Shown here: positions 1 through 10,646 of the stretch, in pieces | How positions within the stretch are numbered: position 1 is the stretch's first letter | How the letters are laid out: the number at the start of each line of letters is the position of its first letter | Source: Gnomoniopsis sp. IMI 355080 | Taxonomy: Eukaryota > Ascomycota > Sordariomycetes > Diaporthales > Gnomoniaceae | Direction of reading: 5' to 3' | NCBI GenBank assembly: GCA_027946555.1 | Contig: JAPEVC010000070.1 | Location: 89,229-153,228, forward strand | Length of the DNA: 64,000 nucleotides | Made by a program: the position numbers and the translations under genes | The notes under the pieces: model-generated | Seen by the model: the letters and a program-made list of their open reading frames with translations, nothing else | Told to the model about the DNA's origin: nothing | Database searches by the model: none

Positions 1-2837
1 TTCTTGGAGGACCTGCCATGCTGATCGGTCTCGGAGGTGGTGCAGCATCGAGTGCTGTCGGAGGTGGCAATGCGGATCTTGACTTCGACTCGGTGCAACG
101 AGGCAACCCAGAAATGGAGCGCCGCGCTCAGATGGTCATTAACACGTGTGTTGCACTAGGAGAGAACAATCCAATTGCCATGATCCACGACGTCGGTGCT
201 GGCGGTATCTCCAATGCGCTGCCTGAGCTTGTGAAAGACGCTGGTTTCGGCGGCAAGTTTGAGCTGCGACAGGTGGAGAGCGCTGATGGTAGCATGAGTC
301 CCCTGCAGATTTGGTGCAATGAGGCTCAGGAGAGATATGTGGTGCTCGTCAACAGGGATGGCATGAACCGTTTCCAGAGCATCTGTGGTGAGTCCATTTA
401 CGAAACACTCGTTTACCATCAATCTGACACAAGACAGAACGCGAGCGTTGTGGGTTTTCTAACGTCGGGAACGTGACCGCAAAGGACCAAAACGGTGCTG
501 CGAGGCTGATTCTGACTGATCGAGAGTCTAAAGAGTACCCGGTGCCTATTGATCTACCGATGGATGCTTTGTTCCCTCCGGGCCGCCGTCAGGAACGAGT
601 TGTCGAGAGCATCAAGAAGTCTCTTCCTGCTTTTGATGCAGCAAACATCATCCAAGAGAAGTATGGAATGTCAGAGAGGATACCATTGATTGCCAAGGCT
701 ACGGAACTGGTCTTCTCTCTGCCTGCCGTGGGATCGAAGATGTTCTTGATCACTATCGCAGACCGAGTGAGTGAAACATCTATCTTAGGCGGTGAAACGA
801 TGCTAATACTAGCAGACGGTCGGCGGTCTAACGGTGCAAGATCAACTTGTTGGTCCCTGGCAGACCCCTGTGGCAGACGTCGCGGTCACATTGGGCTCTT
901 TCAGCCTCGACGACAAGACCCGTCACGGTGAGGCCATGGCGATGGGAGAGAAGCCCACACTCGCCCTCATTTCTCCCGGAGCTTCTGCGAGAATGGCTGT
1001 TGTGGAAAGTCTAATGAACCTCGGTGCTGCCCACATCAAAGGCGCTACCGATGTCCGAGGCGATCTGAGACGAGTTAAGCTTTCTGCCAATTGGATGGCT
1101 GCTGTCAATCACCCTGGTGAAGGAGCTGCGCTGTTTGAGGCTGTTCAGGCGATTGGAATGGAGCTCTGTCCGGAATTGAAAGTGTCCATACCTGTGGGCA
1201 AAGACTCTACATCCATGAAGGCTTCATGGAAGGACGACAGTGGAGATTTGAAGAGCGTGACAGCGCCTGTCTCTGTCGTCATTTCAGCGTTTACGCCTGT
1301 GGAGGACGTCCGCAATACGTGGACGCCACAATTGCGACGAGTTGAGGAAGTTGGCGAGTCGGTTCTGATGTTCGTCGATCTTGCTCAGGGATACAGCGCA
1401 ATGGGGGGCTCAGCTCTTGCCCAGGTGCTGGGGCAACTCGGCAACGAAGCGCCCGACGTTCGCGACACCAGGCTCATTGTGGATTACTTCGATGCGCTGT
1501 CCCAGCTACATGAGGAGAATGTGGTGCTCGCCTACCACGATCGCTCCGACGGAGGCTTGCTGACCACTATTGCTGAGATGATGTTCGCCGGCCGCTGTGC
1601 CGTGGATGTTGCGATCGACGAGCTTGCGAAGACCTCATCCGTGTCCGATGCGCTGGCGGCGTTGTTTAATGAAGAGCTTGGAGCCGTATTCCAGATCCGC
1701 AAATCAGACGAAAAGAAATTCCGCCGATGCTTTGCAACTTGCGGACCCCCACCAGGTCTGCTGAAGAAGATTGGCTACATACGCGCTACATCAAAACAGT
1801 CACTGGTTGTCCGTCATGGAGGTACTACACTAGTGGACCTGGACCGCGCTCAAATGCAGCAATGGTGGTCTGCCACATCTTACGAGATGCAAAAGCTGCG
1901 CGACAATCCGTCCTGCGCCGACTCCGAATTCTCCTCTATCCTCGATTCTCAAGATCCAGGCTTATCCTACAAGTTGAAGTTCAACCCTTCAGATGACACC
2001 ATGCCGGCCTTGACCACATTGAAGTCGCTCGTCACCCAGCGTCCTCGCGTCGCTATCCTTCGCGAGCAAGGAGTGAACGGTCACGCCGAAATGGCGTTCG
2101 CCTTCCGCGCAGCAGGCTTTGACGCCGTAGATATCCACATGACTGACATTCTGTCGGGCTTCTCTCTCGACGGCTTCCGGGGTCTCGCTGCTTGCGGTGG
2201 CTTCTCCTACGGCGACGTCCTCGGTGCAGGTCAAGGATGGGCCAAGTCTATCCTCATGCACGAGAACGCTCGTCGCACATTCGAAAATTTCTTCCGGCGC
2301 CAAGACACATTCACTCTCGGCGTGTGTAATGGCTGCCAGATGCTCTCACGACTAAAGGAACTCATTCCTGGCGCGGAGCACTGGCCTGCCTTCGTCGAGA
2401 ACACCTCCCAGCAGTTTGAGGCGCGCTACAGCATGGTACAGGTCAGCGATTCCCTCGAGGATAAGTCTGTCTTCTTCGCAGGCATGTCAGGATCTTTGCT
2501 TCCCATCGTCGTCTCGCACGGCGAAGGACGCGCTGAGTTCTCCGGCCCCGTAGGCGCGGGATTACAGGCTTGTAATAATGAGGGTCTGATACCCCTACGC
2601 TACACGGACAATCACGGTAGCGTCACCGAGAAGTATCCTTTCAACCCGAACGGTAGTCCGCAGGGTATCGCGGGTGTGCGCAGCCGTGATGGCCGCGTCT
2701 TGGCTATGATGCCGCACCCTGAACGGACGATCATGGCTGATGTGGCTAGCTGGGCGCCGAGGGAGGATATAGAGTCGTGGGGCACGTTTGGGCCTTGGGT
2801 GAGGATGTTTAGGAATGCTAGACGGTGGGTTGGATGA
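1..2837 (+). CDS. ADE6: Phosphoribosylformylglycinamidine synthase, 5'-truncated by window edge
   Basis: This enzyme performs the fourth step of purine synthesis, converting FGAR, ATP and glutamine to FGAM in the cytosol. The reading frame is already open at base 3 and gives 911 residues, so roughly the first third of a family protein of about 1300-1400 aa lies outside the window. Two introns (388-437 and 767-815) restore the frame exactly. The second carries a good branch point (TGCTAATAC). The PurM-like synthetase core includes GGPAMLIGLGGGAASS near the start. The C-terminal glutamine amidotransferase domain has the nucleophile Cys in GVCNGCQ (codon at 2325-2327) and the His/Glu pair in MPHPERT. 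The stop is at 2835-2837. Identity is very secure; only the missing 5' end is uncertain. Confidence 0.97.
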
Positions 2838-3912
2838 ACCGGGACGGACTGAGATGTGCTATCATGGATCAGAGGTATGGGACAAGGGAATGTACTTGAA
2901 AATTTTTGGGTCGTGTGCATTTTCACTACGCAAGTTCTATAGATGTTGCATGTGAATAAAATTCTGTATTGATGCTACAGTCCAGAACCGACTGCGTGAA
3001 CTTGAGGCTGAGCGTCTACGAGGTCAAGCAGCTTGAAACCTCTGCTATACGATGATTGAGATTTCCACAAGGGTACCGGGATTTCAAAAAAAAAAAAAAA
3101 CAGAAAAAAGAACAGAAAAAAAAACCCCCAGATCTACCGTGTGTTGTAATAGGCGGCCTAAAGTAACTTGACACTTTGCTATGGGCATCGCAAATGGTTG
3201 GTAACGTTAAAGAGACTGCACGCAGATGAGATCAGGTAGCCCATCCCACATCGTCATTACTTAGGTACCTATCAAGGTAACAAAAGCCTCGAGCCTCGTC
3301 AAACCCTTAATATCAGATTCTGCCCGTGCTTGGAACGCAATGACCAAATGCCATCCTATTCAAGCGATATATACATCGTTCTCGGCCGAATTCATAGGAT
3401 CTCTAGCCACAAGGAATAAGCTCCCACTTCTGGGTACGATCTTGTGATTGACTAAGGCTCGTAAGTCTTTCTGTTGACCTGTGCACAAGCCCAGTCCAAA
3501 TCCCTTGCTAGTAGTCACTGAGAGTATTATCTCATCAGTACTTTAGGTTTAAACTTGCGACACTGAACCTTGGCCAAGCTTTCTCTAGGCAATGAGCGGC
3601 TCATCCCCATGCGAGCAACAAGCGAAGAGTCTCATGCGAACTGTTCGGACAATTTGCATCCCATGCCAGTCTATCTTTTCTTCGCATTGGTAGTCAATGA
3701 AGTTAATCTTGCACATGAGAGTCTGTATAATGAACAATAATTCATGGCTAAGCTTTTCTGTAAATATCATAGGATCGACACAAATTCAAGCAACGCAGCA
3801 GGCTGTTTACAGCACGCCCTCTTCAGGAGTCAGGTATCATAGTAATCGTCCTACAACGGAGAAAGAAATGAAAAGAAAAAGAAAAAAACAGGGGGTGGGG
3901 ATGTGCCAGTCT
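2838..3912. other. Intergenic region between convergent genes
   Basis: This stretch separates the 3' ends of the FGAM synthase gene (plus) and the isocyanide synthase gene (minus), so it should hold both 3' UTRs. It contains an A14 run at 3086-3099 followed by more A-rich sequence, and a TAGGTACCTA motif near 3262. I see no coding exon or RNA gene. Confidence 0.6.
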
Positions 3913-6127
3913 TTAATCAAAGTGGATTCTCCACAATTCCCGGTCGCACCCAGCTGTGAAGTCGCTCCTTGTATGCATCATCAGAATGTTGTCCGAGACA
4001 AGGAGGTCGCCCTTCTCCCACGAGTGCCAATATGCCACACGGCGATCGTGAAGCAGACCATCAAGGATGGCACAAATCTCATCCTGGGAGCTTTTTGGAA
4101 TTGGGCCGTCCTTGTCCTCGATGGTTATGAAGGTGGGGTCAAACTTGGTCTTGGATTCAGGCCAGGGCTCGTGATATCGCAGGCATCTAGTGACAAGTGT
4201 CAGCAGGTCTTGGAGCATAAACGACAATGATATCGGGGCGGACGGGGGTGACTTACGGTTGTCCGTGTGTGGGGTGGTCGACAATTAATGGTAGCCCGCG
4301 AAGTTTGGTGGCGTCAAAGGCGGAGGTGGAGACGCCCCAAGTCAAGCTTCGTAGGTAGTCGAGCGAAAGACTCTCAGGGAGATACTTGAAAACCAATGTT
4401 GAGCTCGAGAACAATGTGAACCCAGTATCCTTTGGAGACGCTGTGACACCCGTGAAGACTTGGAATCTGTGGATCGTTAGAAGAGATTTTCGGGTCGTTT
4501 GGAAGGAAACAGCGGTATATCACTCACTTTGGTGGAGTGGACACCAGTTCCTCTTCTCCATTCGCATTGGTTCTCTTCACAGTCTTGAAAAGACCATCGT
4601 AGTGGAAAGGCATCCATTCAGCCGATAGCACATTGTTCAGTCCCTTGGAATCTGTGCCCTGGTCCTTGACTTCAAGTACTAAACCAAACTTCCACTCCGT
4701 TGGTTCGCCGAACTCTTTACTCTTTTGGACGAAAAGGTCCCGATCCGTCGTCTTGGAAAATCCACGGAGTGTGACTGGCGAGTTCACCTCTGCCAAGGCT
4801 CGTACTTTGGCGGCGTCGACGTCTTGGATAGCCATCTTGTTCGGGCCTGCCGCGGGTCGAATAAGCAAGCCTGAAGGATACAAGGGCTCACAGAGGATGC
4901 CCCCTTTGTCTTCGCCCCATGACAAGAACGGTGATTTTTCACGAAAGTAGGTGGGGCGAGAATTTTCGTAGACGAGCTCATAAGCATCATCTGCTTCGAA
5001 GGTCTCCCGGTGTCCTGTCGTTACTGTTCCGTCGAGTCGAACGGCCAAGGTGCTGTGCCATGGGGTTGTGAATCCGGTATCTGTTGGCAGAAGACTGATA
5101 GAAATCTTCTTTTCGTTTTTGGATGGGTGAATGGAGAGTCTGAGGTGATCTGAGAAGTTTGCACGGATCGCGCGCGAAAAGGCCTAGGGTTGTGTCAGCG
5201 AATAGTAAGACATAATACTCGCACTCCATCTGATTAGATCTGCGGCCGAGGCTGATTGAACTCACGTCTCCTCTGAAGAGCATCTCTTTCGCGATGCAAG
5301 AAACACCTTTCTTGTACTTGTTCTTCGATCGCACTTCTCCAACAGGGAATACCGTCTTGAGATCAGTCTCCAAGAACTTGATATAGCCCCGATACGTCAA
5401 GCATGTATCTTCGTCTTCTGCAATTTTCTCATTGACATTGAAGTCGCTCTTTGCAAAAGAATTTAGAATAGCCAAACGAAAATTCGTGGCATTTGTCGTG
5501 TAGGACATCTCGTCCAGCTCATCAGGGACGTCAACATGGACGAGATCCTTGAGGCGTGAGAATTGGATGTGGTTGAACCCTTTTTCTGAGCTCATAGCCC
5601 GCAGGGCTTCGCCATATGCCCAAACATTTTTGTCTGGAACACCAAGCAGATCTGGCGCATGTTAGTAGGTACTCAGAGAGATAGTATCAGGATGCTAATA
5701 CCATACCATTGTAGACCAAACCATCAGAGATGATCCTCAGGCTTGCACCGGGAGCATACACGTCTTGAATCGCTGAGCACAGGCCATTCAAGTGTGCAAG
5801 ACCAAACTCTTCCGCCTTGTCTGGCAGATGACCCAGGACCTTGTCTCTCGAGTTTGGAGACTTGAACGGGAAGGCTGGAAGACACATCTTCAGAGGCTGG
5901 CCGGCCTTGACGCTGGTATGAATCTGAGCAAGGAACTTGAAGTAGTCGTCCGTCAAGTGGGCCGAGTGGCCATGTGTGCTTAGTTGATAACGAGAGATCA
6001 CAGCCAATATATTGGATGCGATTTTCATGGACTCAGTGTCCATATCATTAGCCTTTTGCATCGATGAAGCTAAATCCATCGGAGAAAAGACCCCAGATGG
6101 GTGTGTGACGCGTGTGGAAGCCAACAT
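3913..6127 (-). CDS. Isocyanide synthase-TauD dioxygenase fusion
   Basis: Five exons (6127-5707, 5651-5266, 5183-4528, 4466-4257, 4186-3913) join to 648 codons in frame. Residues 1 to about 350 match the DIT1/PvcA isocyanide synthase family, with the conserved stretches CLPAFPFKSPN and ISDGLVYND. Residues from about 360 to the end are a TauD-type Fe(II)/2-oxoglutarate dioxygenase: iron ligands H463 and D465 in FHYDG, distal H629 in DNILMMH, and an Arg close to the C terminus (RELWRIHF). In bacteria PvcA converts an amino acid amine to an isocyanide using ribulose 5-phosphate, and PvcB, a separate dioxygenase, then oxidises or desaturates the product. Here one gene carries both activities. The substrate cannot be read from sequence. 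No signal peptide is seen, so it is probably cytosolic. The nearest gene is a divergently transcribed FAD monooxygenase. Confidence 0.93.
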
Positions 6128-8301
6128 GTTCCTTGTGGTAGGTAGGGATGGCGCTGAACCTTAAAGTCAAATGGTCGTACCTGCAGTCTCTGAAGGCCTA
6201 CAGTATAGCGACTTGTCTTTTAATATTAAGAAAAGGTTGAAATGAAAGAAAGAAGAAAGCTTGGTTTGGATTTGCGATTCAGACGTGCTCGAGTGGCAAG
6301 CAAGATAGGTCCCAACTGGTTGGAAGATTACTTAGTCTTATATACAAGAGTGAGACGTTATCGAGCCTTTGAAAGAAGGGGCCACTGGATCTTTTCAACG
6401 ATTTGCAGATCAAATGGATGGGCATCGCTTGTTGTCCAAAGAGGCAGTCTTTCTAGCATGCAAACAAGTTTTCTCGGTTGTCGCCGTCGGATATACTAGG
6501 TATCCCAACGAGGCGCAGTACTATGAATTCTCACCTGGGAGACTCTAGTCGCTCTTCGGTCTATAGGTAGCCGTCCCTATTTTCTCACGGTTTCCGGGAC
6601 TGCAACCTGGCAGTTGGCTCAACCTCGGTGTTCTCCGCTGGTTGTCTACCTTGCATCGTTTCGAAAACATTGTAGTAATCGGCGTTCATGCACTCGATGT
6701 AGGTCGACCACCCTGGAGGGCTCCAATCTGGATGTTACCCTCACGATGGGTACCTGATCAATTGTAGTCTAGTCATCCCGAATTTTCCACATTCCGGGCG
6801 GGGGACTGAGTCTTGGCAGACAAGATAGCAAGAATTTTTCTTGCTTTCCTTTCTCTGTTTCGAAAAAAAAAAGGAAAAAGACATGGGCCGAGAACACATG
6901 GGATGGGCAGGCATCGTGGGGGGTGGGGGAAGGTGTTTAGTGCGGCATGATCTATGCGAAGACAACTACAGAGGCTGTGTTTCTATTCCAAGCTACTAGT
7001 ATGTACCATAGTGGAAGGTCAGTCGGTACCTAGGCTGCTCGGTACTGCCAAGAGGCCAAACCGCGCGCTGACTTGATAGCAAACCTCGAGGATGGGGACA
7101 CCTTGTATCAGCAGAGGGTTGACATATTTTTATTTAGAGTGAATGTACAGTACTACTTACTTGCGACAGCCGCGGCCTGTACCCTCAGATTATGTAACCC
7201 CCTTCATTGTCAGCACCACGGCAATACCTTGGACTGTCAAGTGCCTTTCGCGCAAGTATCCTTCTTTCGCCTTCTTGCCACTTGGACATCTCTTTTGACT
7301 CTCTGTGTTGTACATATATTACCCACTCGGGGGCATGTTCCATAATTGTCTACATGTTGACAAGTCTTCGGACGCACGTAGCTGCTTTCAACAACGTGTG
7401 CAACGCTCCTCGTGCTCTGTGGACCCGAGGTTGTTCCACTTCTTGCCGCAATCGCAATAGATGATACGATGTTATTGCCGATATGCGATATGTCAGATGT
7501 TGACCTAATAGCACGACCGACCTTGCTCGACAGCGCGCAGGCTGGTGTCATCACGATGGGCCGCGATAGGCCGCGATGGTGGACACGGAATAGAGATAGA
7601 TGTACGGAAGAGAGCCTTGCCACGCGGAAGACATGGTGAAAGGATGCAAGTCGTGACTCGTGAGTAAAAATTGCAAACGGCGGGTGGAAATGGGCCTATG
7701 GGGATTGCGATGGACCTGGCCAGTATTACCAATATCTTATCCAGAGATTCCTTCTATGGTTACTACATCCGCAAACGACGGAACAACCTTGCGATGGGCA
7801 ATCTGCCAAGCCAGGCGTCATGTTACCTCGGACGCAGCCGCGTCGATCTCGGGTCGTTCGTGAGTCGTGTAATCCATGCAGCCTTGCCAGGAGTAACGTC
7901 TGAGTTATTTTCACGATACGATCTATATGCCATGATGAGACAGGATGCATCAGATGATATCATCCAATAATGAGTAGTATGTACCTGGGTACCGTACCTG
8001 AAGTCGGCAGACGGTAGAACCAAAACTAATTTTTAACCGCGCGGTCTTTTCTGAACCCCTTTTTTTCTTTGTGGTTAGCCATACTAAGAGGCTGAGCGAC
8101 GGAATATACATGGTTTTTAGTAAAATTAGAACATAGTATCGCAAGAACCTGCTTTTACATGGTTCTCTCTGCTTAGAGTTGCTTTGATATCCGGACTGGT
8201 CACTCACATTCAAGCCTTTTTTGCTAGACGCCAACCCAACAGCGGCACTTCTTCTGTCCAAGACTTCCATTTTGAAAAGTGCATACTGAGAACGGCATTG
8301 C
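6128..8301. promoter_or_regulatory. Divergent intergenic region shared by isocyanide synthase and FAD monooxygenase
   Basis: These 2.2 kb lie between the two start codons and must contain both promoters. Short open frames exist on both strands (for example 7412-7639 plus and 7237-7623 minus), but none has a recognisable product, splice pattern or codon bias. Simple features are an A-rich run near 6861, a palindromic GGTACCTAGG at 7025-7034 and a GGTACCGTACC element near 7988. I could not identify a specific transcription-factor site with confidence. Confidence 0.5.
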
Positions 8302-10007
8302 ATGATGGATGAGAGCGTTGATTTGGTCGTGGCCGGTGGGGGACCGACTGGCTTACTCTCAGCATTACTAGCACAACGACTCGGGCTAACAGTCAGTGTC
8401 ATTGGTAGGTCGCGCCCCATCAAACACAAACGTGTATATGTGAGAATGTGTCTGACTATGCTTTAGATGCGAAATCCGGACCGCTTGAATTGGGGAGGGC
8501 CGACGCGCTTAATGCTCGCACTCAGCAATATCTTGATGTTGTGGGCATTCTCGACGAGCTCTTACCATTAGGATTGCGATGCGACACTAGCTCGACCTAT
8601 AGCAAAGGAAAATGGACATCCCGCCAGGACAAATGGTGGAAGGGAATAGAGCATTGCCTACACAAGAACTTTCTTATGATCGGCCAGCCCGTTATTGAGG
8701 AGATTCTCACGCGCCATCTCTTGAACGAAAGCCCAAATGTCATTCACTACGAGGAGACTGTCAGTGGTATCACGGAGTCTGAAGACGGTGTAATCCTCAC
8801 TACAGACAAAGGAAGGACTGTGCACGCCAAATACGCTGTGGGCGCGGATGGCGCTCGGTCAACTATTCGCAATACACTGGGAATAAGCTTTACAGGCACA
8901 AAACCAGAGATGCTCTGGGCCGTCGTTGACACCTTCATTAAGACCGACTTTCCTGTCTCGCCTGAGATTGTCACCTTCGAGCTGGACGGCCAGTCACGCG
9001 TTTCCTGGATCCCTCGGGAGAGGGGCATGGCACGGTTCTATGTCCTGCTTCCTGGAGGCGAGGTGACTTTGGAAAGGGCTCAAGAAAGCATCAAGCGACA
9101 CATGGCTCCACATTTCGTGGACTTTGTCGAAGTCGAATGGTTCAGCACGTTTGATGGTAGGTCACTTTTATCGAACAGACAGTACATACGAGTGACGCGC
9201 AGCTAATGGGTTTGCAATGTTTCACAGTCAAGGAGAGGATTGCCTCTACCTTTGTCACAAAGGAGGGCAGTGGACGAATCCTGTTGGCAGGAGATGCCGC
9301 CCATGTGCACTCTGTAAACGGCGGCCAAGGGTTGAATACCGGTATCGCAGACGCTTTCGCTCTGAGCTGGCGGGTCGCGGCGGCGATCCAAAACCCTGAA
9401 TTCACCAGCGACGGTGCCCTGAAGCTGATTCGCAGCTACGACACCGAGCGCCGACAGGTGGCCCAGAACGTGATTGATGTCGCCGCAAATCTTGTGCGTG
9501 ATACTGTGCATACAGCCGCGCAGTATGTGTCGACAATCGAGAAGAATGCTGGATATATCACCGGTGAGTTCTCCGTCGGTTGTGTTGAGAGAAGCTCAGC
9601 TTGCGTTGTAAACTGACAGTGAAATAATAGGTATGGGAGTCTCGTACGATGGTTTGGGCTCTGAACTCATCACGGAGTCCAAACAAGGGCTCTGGAAGGC
9701 TGGTAAAAGATGCCCTGAGCTTTTCCTGAAACGGTCTGGAGATGAACAGACAACTCGTCTGTACTCGATTCTTGACTATGGCAAATACTTGATTATATCG
9801 ATTGGGGGAAGTGGCCAGCACGAATACCAAGGCAAACTCAGTGGCCCTGCGACTCATTTGAGGCTTCTGTCGCCAGAAGCAGCTTCAGTAACTTCTGAAG
9901 ATGATGTATTTATATCTGAACTTGTAGATTCGGATGACGATCTGGTCGTGGTTGTGAGGCCCGACATGTATATTGGTGAGGTCATCACGAGGAAACAGAC
10001 TGCCTGA
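8302..10007 (+). CDS. FAD-dependent aromatic monooxygenase (phenol hydroxylase / MhpA-like)
   Basis: Four exons (8302-8404, 8467-9156, 9228-9563, 9631-10007) give 501 aa. The first exon encodes the dinucleotide-binding fold with VVAGGGPTG at residues 9-17. The DG motif GADGARS lies near residue 160 and the FAD-contacting GD motif LLAGDAAH near 282, followed by NGGQGLNTGIADA. This is the PHBH-fold group A flavoprotein arrangement used to hydroxylate aromatic rings or epoxidise polyketides with NAD(P)H and O2. The C-terminal ~120 residues are shorter than in classic phenol hydroxylases but still suggest the thioredoxin-like lid. The gene is divergent from the isocyanide synthase, so a tailoring role there is plausible but inferred. 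The start is the first ATG of a tandem ATGATG. Confidence 0.9.
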
Positions 10008-10646
10008 AGCCGACGCTCAGCCTCTGTTGTCTTTGATTTCAGTAAATAGTGGCATTTTCATTTTCACTTCAGCATATCATCAACAGCATTTTAAGGCGAA
10101 ACGAAGGGCATTTTACGTACTAGTGTTCTCAAAGTGTCAAGTGGGATGTTTTCAGTGTCTCTCGATGCCGAGCAGCCAATGTGGACAAGACTATTAACAA
10201 GTATTGCCTATTTTCTTGTACAAAGCCGATTTCGACAGCAGAAATAACAGAGTCTGGAACACAATGGTGAACATTTTATCAGGACACAATATCTCTATAA
10301 CCACTGGATAAAAATCCCGACCTCGAAACCGAGAAAGAGAAACAAAAAAGACCCGTGCTTGCTGCAGGGAGGAGGGCTGACGTTGAATCAGGGTTGAGCA
10401 ATGTCCGGGGTTATGCTTGGCCATTCAGTACGTACTCCACCTGGCAGCAGCGCCTGCAGTGGGTAGGTACGTACCTGATTAAGCAGTTGTTCAGCGCACA
10501 GACCCCTGGCTACCCCTCCAAGAAACTTCCCACGTAAGTGCTTCGAGCATTTGGAGTCGCGTTTGCCAACGCGTCGGGTCCTCAACGACACCTCACTACC
10601 TTTGGCGCACATTGACACGGCCATCGACGTTGTGGGAACGGACAAG
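10008..10646. other. Intergenic region upstream of KAP120-like gene
   Basis: This region holds the 3' UTR of the monooxygenase gene and the promoter and leader of the importin gene. A CACGTAAGTG donor-like site at about 10531 could mark a 5' UTR intron. The reading frame is open from 10551 into the importin ORF, but the first ATG in that frame is at 10647. Confidence 0.45.

Noticed and set aside
7237..7640. Opposed frames in the divergent promoter region
   Set aside because: Both strands are open over the same bases with no codon bias or motif; more likely chance.
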